Source: Candidatus Puniceispirillum sp.
GTDB lineage: Bacteria > Pseudomonadota > Alphaproteobacteria > Puniceispirillales > Puniceispirillaceae
DNA length: 5,900 bases
Assembly (NCBI GenBank): GCA_016778825.1
Contig: JADHOU010000100.1
Location: 1 to 5,900, forward strand
Direction of reading: 5' to 3'
A program made the translations under genes and the position numbers. The notes below the pieces were generated by a model. That model was not told where the DNA came from and did no database searches. It saw nothing but the letters and a program-made list of their open reading frames with translations. Positions 1 to 5,416 of this stretch are shown here, piece by piece (the first letter of the stretch is position 1; every line of letters begins with the position of its first letter).

Positions 1-1250
1 CCCATAATTACAGCGAGGCCGAACATGATGTATTTGTTCCGGCCAGCCTTCCAGGCGAGCGTTTGTTGGTTCAGCCACTTTCGCTGACGTCACAGGGAAT
101 CAAGGCCCGCATTATCGAGCTATATACGCCGTCACTCGATCGCCATAGACCGCGCTGCAATGCCTTTCCAGCATGTGGCGGCTGCCGGTTCCAGCATTGG
201 GATGAAACCGAAATCAGCAACTGGAAAAGCGCCCTTGTTGCCAATTTCCTTGATCGTGCCAAAATCAAGGCTGGCACGATAAGGCCGCTTTACCGCTCAC
301 CGCTGAAAAGCCGAAGACGCGCCAGCTTTAATCTGAAATGCATTGCTGATGGGGCGATTGTCGGTTTTCGTGAACATATGGGTCAACATATTGTCAGCCC
401 TGACGGCTGCGCTGTTCTTCACCCAAACCTGTTGGCCCTGCAAGACGCCTTGCAGGATTTTGCCAGCGCCCATCTTCCCGCTGGCTTTGCCGCAGATGCG
501 CATGCCAACCTTCTTGACCGCAGCACTGGTAACGCTGAAGACAGCAATATCTGCCTTTACATTGAATCAATTTCGGGGGCGCAGCCCTGGAGCCCAGACA
601 TGCTTGCCAAATTGGGCGATTGGGCGGCAAGCATAAGATTGGCACGGCTATCAGTCAACGATCACGGCAGTCCAATGACGCTTTTCGCCCCTGAAATTCC
701 TGTGGTTCAATTTGGCAAGATTGGCGTTTCGCCTCCTCCAGGGGCTTTTTTGCAGGCGACCCGTGATGGCGAGGCTATGTTACAAAATGCCATTGCTGAA
801 ATTACTGGATCAGCGCGCCAGATTGTCGATCTTTTTGCCGGATGCGGCACGCTTAGCCTGCCGCTGCTGGATAATATTGCCAATCTTCTAGCGGTTGAGC
901 AAAGCGAGGATGCCCTTGCGGCGTTGAAATTTGGCGTTGATTCTGCGGGCATTGGCGGGCGGGTGAAAACCGCCAGCCGCAATCTGTTTGACGCGCCGTT
1001 AATGCCTGATGAGCTGAAAGGCTTTGACATGGCCATTCTTGACCCGCCGCGAAGCGGCGCTGCTGCACAATGCCGGATGCTGGCGCAATCCGGCATTGCA
1101 ACAATCGCTATGGTATCATGCAATCCGGCAAGCTTTGCGCGGGATGCGGCTATTTTGACAGAAAGCGGGTTTCAACTTGAATGGGTTCAGGTCATTGATC
1201 AATTCTCATTCAGCAATCATCTTGAGATGATTGGCGCTTTCCGCCGCTAG
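1..1250 (+). CDS. TrmA/RlmD-family RNA 5-methyluridine methyltransferase, 5'-truncated by window edge
   Basis: This enzyme family transfers a methyl group from S-adenosylmethionine to C5 of a specific uridine in rRNA or tRNA, in the cytoplasm. The frame is open from base 3, and the residues before the TTG at 63 (including VFVPASLPGER) look like the end of an N-terminal TRAM RNA-binding domain, so the real start is upstream of the window and TTG 63 is not the start. An iron-sulfur cluster motif C-x5-C-x2-C lies at 156-185, with a probable fourth cysteine at 408-410 (DGCAVLHP). The SAM-binding motif DLFAGCG is at about 828-848, DPPRSGA at 1041-1061, the nucleophile cysteine in SCNPASFARD at 1119-1121, and the general-base glutamate in NHLEMIG at 1224-1226. 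All catalytic elements are intact. Which RNA and uridine it modifies cannot be decided from sequence; RlmD-like 23S rRNA activity is likely because of the cysteine cluster. Family assignment is firm, exact ortholog uncertain. Confidence 0.93.
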   Translation, partial: HNYSEAEHDVFVPASLPGERLLVQPLSLTSQGIKARIIELYTPSLDRHRPRCNAFPACGGCRFQHWDETEISNWKSALVANFLDRAKIKAGTIRPLYRSPLKSRRRASFNLKCIADGAIVGFREHMGQHIVSPDGCAVLHPNLLALQDALQDFASAHLPAGFAADAHANLLDRSTGNAEDSNICLYIESISGAQPWSPDMLAKLGDWAASIRLARLSVNDHGSPMTLFAPEIPVVQFGKIGVSPPPGAFLQATRDGEAMLQNAIAEITGSARQIVDLFAGCGTLSLPLLDNIANLLAVEQSEDALAALKFGVDSAGIGGRVKTASRNLFDAPLMPDELKGFDMAILDPPRSGAAAQCRMLAQSGIATIAMVSCNPASFARDAAILTESGFQLEWVQVIDQFSFSNHLEMIGAFRR

Positions 1251-1282
1251 CACAATCACTGGCACCGCCTCAAATCTTCGTC

Positions 1283-1335
1283 AGGTTTGATTTGGCCAGG
1301 TTTGATTTGGCCAAAAACGGGTTTGCCAAAAACGG
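1283..1335. repeat. Short tandem repeats of 15-base period upstream of the ribbon-helix-helix gene
   Basis: AGGTTTGATTTGGCC occurs twice, perfectly and back to back (1283-1297 and 1298-1312). It is followed directly by a second array of the same 15-base period, GCCAAAAACGGGTTT at 1310-1324 and GCCAAAAACGG at 1325-1335. The block sits between the methyltransferase stop and the likely start of the next gene. The period is a multiple of three and the frame through it has no stop, so it could be translated from the TTG at 1287, though an ATG further down is a better start. It could be replication slippage, a leader element or protein-binding sites; the sequence does not decide. Confidence 0.85.
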
Positions 1336-1358
1336 CCTTTAAAGCGCATGATATTGCG

Positions 1359-1601
1359 ATGATGATCAAACGATCCATGACCATTCACGGGCACCGGACA
1401 AGTGTGTCATTGGAACAGCCTTTTTGGGACATGCTGCAGGATATTGCCGCCAGCCGTGGAAAATCCCTTGCCAGCCTTGTGCAAAATATTGACCGCAAAC
1501 GTGATGGCGGGCTGTCATCGGCCTTGCGGCTATTCGTTCTGGCCGAATTAAAAAAAGAAACTGCCGCTGTTAAGACAGATATAAAGCCGCTAGATCACTA
1601 G
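1359..1601 (+). CDS. Small ribbon-helix-helix domain protein (RHH_4-like), about 80 aa
   Basis: The protein resembles the RHH_4 type of ribbon-helix-helix proteins, small alphaproteobacterial proteins often annotated only by domain. Many ribbon-helix-helix proteins are dimeric DNA-binding repressors, but the role of this subtype is not known to me. Counting from the ATG at 1359, the hallmark HRTSVSLE strand is at residues 12-19, helix A about 21-34 (FWDMLQDIAASRG), helix B about 36-48 (SLASLVQNIDRKR), then an added helix LSSALRLFVLAELKK. The C-terminal tail is short and charged. I chose the ATG at 1359 (or the adjacent 1362) because family members begin just before the KRSMTIHGHRTS segment; the frame extends back to a TTG at 1287, but that stretch is low-complexity repeat. 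No strong Shine-Dalgarno precedes any candidate start. The stop codon lies inside an 18-base tandem repeat array. The gene follows the methyltransferase by about 108 bases. Confidence 0.8.
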   Translation: MMIKRSMTIHGHRTSVSLEQPFWDMLQDIAASRGKSLASLVQNIDRKRDGGLSSALRLFVLAELKKETAAVKTDIKPLDH

Positions 1602-1608
1602 CCTTTTT
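1589..1608 (+). terminator. Possible weak intrinsic terminator at the end of the ribbon-helix-helix gene
   Basis: GCTAG (1589-1593) and CTAGC (1598-1602) can pair around a four-base loop ATCA, followed by C and five T residues (1604-1608). The stem is only five base pairs and overlaps the stop codon, so it may be chance within the tandem repeat. Confidence 0.25.
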
Positions 1609-1646
1609 GGGATTATAAGTCGTTTTGGGATCATAAGCGGTTTTGG
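1593..1646. repeat. Three 18-base tandem repeat units overlapping the 3' end of the ribbon-helix-helix gene
   Basis: Three consecutive 18-base units start at 1593, 1611 and 1629. The last two are nearly identical (GATTATAAGTCGTTTTGG and GATCATAAGCGGTTTTGG); the first is GATCACTAGCCTTTTTGG. A degenerate partial unit may precede at 1578-1592. The first unit holds the last two sense codons and the TAG stop of the upstream gene; the other units carry AAG where this TAG stands. The rest of the 103-base gap up to the next gene holds only that gene's ribosome binding site. Confidence 0.85.
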
Positions 1647-1690
1647 GTTGGCATTTTAAAGCCGCAGATAAACGAGCCCTGCGAATAGAT

Positions 1691-1695
1691 AGGAA
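1691..1695 (+). promoter_or_regulatory. Ribosome binding site of the glutamine amidotransferase-like gene
   Basis: AGGAA lies nine bases before the ATG at 1705 and supports that start, which also gives a protein beginning at the first beta strand of the amidotransferase fold. Confidence 0.6.
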
Positions 1696-1704
1696 CCATC
1701 GCAA

Positions 1705-2427
1705 ATGCATATCGCAATTCTTTTGGCGGGTCATACCAACACGGCGATGCCCCAGCGCTTTCATGATTATAATGATATGTTCACCGATCTTTTTGCCAGC
1801 CTTCCGCTTGGCAAGAATTTCCGCTTTACCACATTGGCCGTGGTCGATGACGTATTTCCGGCGCAAATTGACGATTATGATGGCTATCTTGTTTCGGGTT
1901 CCGCATTTGGTGTTTATGACGATGCGCCATTCATTCCAAAATTGATGGATTTTCTGCGCCAAATATATGCTGCCAAAAAGCCGCTAGCGGGCGTTTGTTT
2001 TGGCCATCAGATCATTGCGCATGCGCTTGGCGGCCATGCCGGCAAATGGTCAAAAGGCTGGGGTCTTGGCGTCAAGGAACTGGCCTTAACCGACCTTCCG
2101 GACTGGATTGATACCAGCCCTGACAAAATCAATCTGATTCATGTTCATCAAGATCAGGTGACCAGCCTTCCCGATGGGGCGCGGCGTATTGCCAGCGCCA
2201 ACCATTGCACAAATGCGGCTTTTGTCATTGGGGATGATGTTTTTGCCATTCAGGGTCATCCCGAATTTGACGCTGACTATACTGATGCGCTTTCGAACCT
2301 GCTGGTTGATCGCGCCGGTGCCGATTGCGTCAATGAAGCACGTCAATCACTTGCCACACCGCATGACGGCAAATTGGTTGCAAGCTGGATTTTGGCGTTT
2401 TTTGCCAAACATGTGCCAACCGGATAA
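1705..2427 (+). CDS. Type 1 glutamine amidotransferase-like protein (GMP synthase-like GATase domain), 240 aa
   Basis: This is a stand-alone class I (triad) glutamine amidotransferase domain, related to the amidotransferase half of GMP synthase (COG0518 type). Such proteins hydrolyse glutamine or another gamma-glutamyl compound through a cysteine nucleophile in the cytoplasm. The nucleophile elbow GVCFGHQ places the catalytic cysteine at residue 98, and QGHPEFD supplies His185 and Glu187, so the triad is complete. The start of the fold (MHIAILLAGH) and the oxyanion region near YLVSGSAFGVYDD (61-73) also fit the family. At 240 residues it has the usual length of the free-standing members and lacks the ATP pyrophosphatase domain of GuaA. 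There is no signal peptide. The next gene, hydantoinase/oxoprolinase-like, starts 61 bases after the stop on the same strand, so co-transcription is plausible. The true substrate is unknown: ammonia supply to a partner, gamma-glutamyl hydrolysis and peptidase-like activity are all open. Fold assignment is confident, physiological role is not. Confidence 0.9.
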   Translation: MHIAILLAGHTNTAMPQRFHDYNDMFTDLFASLPLGKNFRFTTLAVVDDVFPAQIDDYDGYLVSGSAFGVYDDAPFIPKLMDFLRQIYAAKKPLAGVCFGHQIIAHALGGHAGKWSKGWGLGVKELALTDLPDWIDTSPDKINLIHVHQDQVTSLPDGARRIASANHCTNAAFVIGDDVFAIQGHPEFDADYTDALSNLLVDRAGADCVNEARQSLATPHDGKLVASWILAFFAKHVPTG

Positions 2428-2473
2428 TCGCATTTTCTGGTGATCGGCGTAATTTGTGATCTGGCACCAAACC

Positions 2474-2480
2474 AAAAGGA
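2474..2480 (+). promoter_or_regulatory. Ribosome binding site fixing the start of the hydantoinase/oxoprolinase-like gene
   Basis: AAAAGGA ends eight bases before the ATG at 2489. The open frame extends 11 codons further back to 2456, but only the ATG at 2489 has this site, and it starts the protein directly at the conserved phosphate-binding strand. Confidence 0.65.
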
Positions 2481-2488
2481 ATAATCGC

Positions 2489-4492
2489 ATGTCACTTGTA
2501 ATCGGCCTTGATACCGGCGGCACCTACACTGATGCGGCGCTTCTTGATGTCGATCGCGGTGTTGTCTTGGCAACTGGCAAGGCACTGACCACACGCGATG
2601 ATTTGTCGGTTGGTCTTGGCGGTGCCATTGCCAAAGTTCTTGCCGATTTCGACGGCACGCCAGATGATATCAAGATGGTGTCACTGTCGACAACGCTTGC
2701 CACCAACGCTGTTGTCGAGGGTGTTGGCGGGCGCGTTGGCCTATTTTTGATCGGATTTGACGAGGCCGCGCTTGAACGTGCCGATCTGGCGCGCGCGCTT
2801 GGACAAGATCCGGTTTACTTCATCAATGGCGGCCATCGCCCCGATGGCGGCATTCAGGCACCATTGGACATTGCCGCGCTAGATGCTGCTGCAAACAAGC
2901 TGAAATCCGAAGTCTCGGCCTTTGCGGTTGCTGGTCATTTTGCCACACGAAACCCGCTTCATGAGACCGAAACGCGCGATTTACTTCGCGAAATAACCGG
3001 CCTTCCCGTTACCTGCAGCCATGAATTATCCTCATCGCTTGGCGGGCCGCGACGCGCCCTGACCGCGGTGTTGAATGCCCGCCTGATCAATCTTCTGGAA
3101 CGGCTGATCACCGCCACGCAAAACATCATGTCACAACAAGGCCTGGCCTGCCCGCTGATGGTGGTCAAGGGTGATGGATCGCTGCTTCATGCCGATTTTG
3201 CCCTATCGCGTCCAGTTGAAACCGTTTTGTCGGGTCCGGCCGCCAGCCTTTCCGGCGCAGCGTTTCTAGCTGGTGCGAAATCAGCCTTGATTACTGATAT
3301 TGGCGGCACCACAACCGATATTGCCTTTTTGCATAATGGCACGCCGCGTTTAAAAAAAGACGGTGCCTTTGTTGGCGGCTGGCAAACAATGGTCGAGGCC
3401 GCCGAGATACGAACCTGTGGACTTGGCGGCGACAGCGAGGTTATGCCGATCTTGCGCGGCAGAACGGGCGGGCTTACCCTTGGCCCAAGACGGGCAACGC
3501 CACTGTCTTTGCTGGCGCTGCGCTGGCCGACATTAAAAGACCATCTTTCGCGCCAGCTTGATCTGGCCGTGCCAATGGCCACGGATGCGCGGTTCGTCTT
3601 TCCGATCATGCCTGATGGTGTTCCACAATGGCTTACACGGTCGGAAATCAGGCTTGCCGAAAAGGCCATTGCCGCTGGTCCCGCGCCAGTTGCTGAACTG
3701 GCGGCAACGCAATTGGCGCTTGGCGCAGTTGACCGGTTGATCAGCCGCGGGCTTCTTGGCCTGTCCAGCTTTACCCCCACCGATGCGGCCCATGTCACAG
3801 GTGCCTTTACCGAATTTGACGATGAGGCCGCCATACTTGGCGCAAAATTAATGGCACGCCAACGCAATGCCGCCGGCATTGCAATTGCGGCAACGCCGCT
3901 AGATCTTGCCGAAATGACGCTTGACGAATTGCACCGGCGGTCGGCTCTGGCCTTGATGGATGCGGCCTTGGCGCATGAAGGCGGCGGCGAAGCGGCGGTT
4001 TCATGCAACCCGCTTTTGGCACAATCATTTCGCAGAACACCTGCCAGCAACGACCAGCTTGTCTCGGTTGGGGTAAAATTGAATACCGACCTCATCGCGC
4101 TTGGCGCATCAGCCGCCACCCATTATCCGCCAATCGCCAGTATGGTTGGGGTTGCGCTGACGGTTCCTGATCATGCCGATGTTGCTGGCGCGGTTGGCGC
4201 GGCGGCCGGATCGGTTCGCCAGCGGGTGATGGTGTCGATTACCCAGCCTGCTGAAACAAAATTCCGCATTCATCTTGCCGATGGCCCGATTGATAAATCC
4301 AGCCTTGACGACGCGCTTGCCGCCGCACGGATTGCCGCCAAGCAGCTTGCCGAAGCGCGCGCCAAAAGCGCCGGTGCTACCAAAATTGATCTTCATCTTG
4401 AAGAAGATATAAAGCTGGTGCCGTTATCATCAAATAAAGACTTGTTTATCGAGGCGCTTATCTATGCCACTGCCGAAGGCCGCGCAACTTAA
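2489..4492 (+). CDS. Hydantoinase/oxoprolinase family protein (HyuA-like), 667 aa
   Basis: The product belongs to the hydantoinase A/5-oxoprolinase family, ATP-dependent enzymes of the actin/Hsp70-like ATPase fold that open or carboxylate cyclic amides, ketones or related substrates. Near the N-terminus GLDTGGTYTD (residues 6-15) is the first phosphate-binding loop, followed by the family motif STTLATNAVVEG (67-78). Next come VLSGPAAS (246-253), the second phosphate loop DIGGTTTDI (270-278) and a glycine-rich RTCGLGGDS (308-316). The C-terminal third contains VPDHADVAGAVGAAAGSV (559-576), resembling the usual late ATPase element. Length is close to the roughly 650-700 residues of separate HyuA subunits, shorter than fused oxoprolinases of about 1200. 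No HyuB-type partner is seen: the upstream gene is a glutamine amidotransferase-like protein and the downstream gene is convergent. No signal peptide or membrane segment is evident. The substrate cannot be predicted; hydantoins, 5-oxoproline and acetone-type carboxylation are all known in the superfamily. The start is set by a good ribosome binding site. Confidence 0.92.
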   Translation: MSLVIGLDTGGTYTDAALLDVDRGVVLATGKALTTRDDLSVGLGGAIAKVLADFDGTPDDIKMVSLSTTLATNAVVEGVGGRVGLFLIGFDEAALERADLARALGQDPVYFINGGHRPDGGIQAPLDIAALDAAANKLKSEVSAFAVAGHFATRNPLHETETRDLLREITGLPVTCSHELSSSLGGPRRALTAVLNARLINLLERLITATQNIMSQQGLACPLMVVKGDGSLLHADFALSRPVETVLSGPAASLSGAAFLAGAKSALITDIGGTTTDIAFLHNGTPRLKKDGAFVGGWQTMVEAAEIRTCGLGGDSEVMPILRGRTGGLTLGPRRATPLSLLALRWPTLKDHLSRQLDLAVPMATDARFVFPIMPDGVPQWLTRSEIRLAEKAIAAGPAPVAELAATQLALGAVDRLISRGLLGLSSFTPTDAAHVTGAFTEFDDEAAILGAKLMARQRNAAGIAIAATPLDLAEMTLDELHRRSALALMDAALAHEGGGEAAVSCNPLLAQSFRRTPASNDQLVSVGVKLNTDLIALGASAATHYPPIASMVGVALTVPDHADVAGAVGAAAGSVRQRVMVSITQPAETKFRIHLADGPIDKSSLDDALAAARIAAKQLAEARAKSAGATKIDLHLEEDIKLVPLSSNKDLFIEALIYATAEGRAT

Positions 4493-4505
4493 GACCTCTT
4501 GCCCA

Positions 4506-4963
4506 CTAGAACAAACGCAGGCGCATCACATCACAATCAGCGGTAAATAATTCACGATCGCTATAGCATTTCTTGATGCTTCGAATGGCACAAAGCGGTG
4601 AATAATTGCGCACCTCATGCCAATGCCAGTCAACCTGAACGCGACCCGAAACGCGGTTTAGCCGAATGCTAATTTCATGTGCATTGGTTAGCGTTTCAAC
4701 ATAGGGATCATCGCCATTAACAGCAAAGACCATTGGACCTGATTGCAAAAGCTTGCTGATCCATAGATCATCTTCGCTTGTGGTAAAATCAATCAAATCA
4801 CCATTGGCTGGCTGCGGCATATTTTTGACAAATTCAATGATGCCATGCGGCGGTTTCGCTCAATCAGCAACATCCGCACGCGCGACACATCCCCGCCATC
4901 AAGATCAACCGTTACACAGACAGAACTGTCGAATTGTTCGGTTTCGGTGATTTCACCGCGCAT
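4506..4963 (-). pseudogene. Hypothetical gene split by an apparent single-base frameshift
   Basis: I do not recognise this protein. On the minus strand an ATG at 4963 opens a frame reading MRGEITETEQFDSSV and continuing to LLIE at about 4859, after which its sequence looks random and it stops at 4793-4795. A second frame, offset by one base, is open from just after a stop at 4860-4862; it reads KPPHGIIEFVKN, then passes MPQPANGDLIDF at 4820 and ends with TAG at 4506-4508. Joined near 4855-4860, the two give a continuous product of about 152 residues, rich in beta-like segments, with WHWHEV and a basic C-terminus, without signal peptide or membrane segment. One missing base would explain the break. 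The site GCGAAAC is not a canonical slippery heptamer, so programmed frameshifting is unlikely. The 104-residue part from 4820 could alternatively be a gene of its own. No clear ribosome binding site precedes 4963. It converges with the hydantoinase-like gene, 13 bases apart. Confidence 0.55.
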
Positions 4964-5242
4964 CCGTTAAACATCAAAAAGGCCATTACAAACCATCGAA
5001 ACCGTATCGGCCGCGTGGGAAGGCCTCTGATAAGTGCCCTCGTTTCTTGGATGTCAGTCGTCTGCTTCATGCCCAGCATATTACCAGAGGCCAGCACCAG
5101 CCACAATCCGTTCTTTCGAAAAAACCTAACTCAACTAGCTGTTTTATATTAGCTTTTTCTTTATTTCCTTACCTAAGCAGCGCCTTCACAGAGTAGCAAA
5201 TGGGCGAGGGTAAATAATGGCTGGGGGCTTGAAAGCAAAGGT
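4964..5242. other. Intergenic region of about 280 bases without a convincing gene
   Basis: Between the hypothetical minus-strand gene and the tRNA I see no supported gene. The stretch around 5107-5170 is AT-rich. On the minus strand TAATAT at 5151-5146 could be a -10 box for the hypothetical gene, but no good -35 lies at the right distance, so I do not call a promoter. No stable hairpin with a T-tract ends the tRNA transcript, and no copy of the tRNA 3' end that would suggest an integration site is visible. Confidence 0.5.
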
Positions 5243-5319
5243 TGGTGGGCCCGGCAGGACTCGAACCTGCAACAACACGGTTATGAGCCGTGGGTTCTAA
5301 CCAATTGAACTACAGGCCC
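5243..5319 (-). tRNA. tRNA with CAU anticodon, probably tRNA-Ile2 (lysidine-modified, reads AUA)
   Basis: A complete 77-base cloverleaf reads on the minus strand: acceptor GGGCCTG pairing with CGGGCCC, D stem GTTC/GAAC, anticodon stem CACGG/CCGTG with loop CTCATAA, five-base variable loop, T stem GCAGG/CCTGC with TTCGAGT loop, discriminator A and an encoded CCA end. The anticodon CAT is at 5283-5285. A CAU anticodon can belong to elongator methionine, initiator or isoleucine-2 tRNA. The initiator is excluded by the paired 1-72 position (G-C). The C4-G69 and C5-G68 pairs match the elements known to be recognised by the lysidine synthetase TilS in E. coli tRNA-Ile2, so isoleucine is favoured over elongator methionine. 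The gene lies 97 bases after rpoD on the same strand. The tRNA call is firm; the amino acid is an inference. Confidence 0.93.
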
Positions 5320-5416
5320 CACCCTTTGGCGGGATAATGACAAGCGCAAGCACCAGCCCCTTTTTCCCGCAACAGATATATTCACGGCGCGCCCCATCAG
5401 GGCATGCCGCATCACC

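Noticed and set aside
1570..1962. A 130-codon minus-strand frame with a repeated six-residue pattern at its C-terminal end.
   Set aside because: The pattern is the reverse reading of the 18-base DNA repeat, and most of the frame is antisense to the amidotransferase gene.
2424..2490. A 10-base direct repeat ATAATCGCAT at 2424-2433 and 2481-2490, at the end of the amidotransferase gene and the start of the hydantoinase-like gene.
   Set aside because: It is short and AT-rich, one copy includes the start codon, and no further copies or symmetry support a binding site.
3187..4119. A 310-codon open frame on the minus strand inside the hydantoinase-like gene.
   Set aside because: It is antisense to a well supported gene with intact family motifs, its translation is low-complexity Ser/Ala/Arg-rich, and it shows no recognisable domain.
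43..4306. The octamer CCAGCCTT occurs seven times on either strand (43, 267 reverse, 1471, 1796, 2162, 3243, 4299), far above random expectation, suggesting an uptake or chi-like signal.
   Set aside because: Six of the seven copies are in the same codon phase (NCC-AGC-CTT, encoding Ala/Thr/Ser-Ser-Leu) in four different genes, so preferred codons AGC and CTT explain them. A genome-wide count outside that codon phase would be needed to revive the idea.
4850..4865. Programmed -1 ribosomal frameshifting in the hypothetical gene.
   Set aside because: The shift needed is in the -1 direction, but GCGAAAC does not fit the X-XXY-YYZ slippery pattern and no obvious stimulatory hairpin was seen; a lost base is simpler.
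4912..5106. A 64-codon minus-strand frame with a hydrophobic stretch WFVMAFLMF followed by NGC, resembling a small lipoprotein.
   Set aside because: It begins with TTG without a ribosome binding site, the hydrophobic part is far from the N-terminus, it overlaps the better frame starting at 4963, and it uses several codons (ATA, GTA, CGA, GGA) uncommon in the neighbouring genes.
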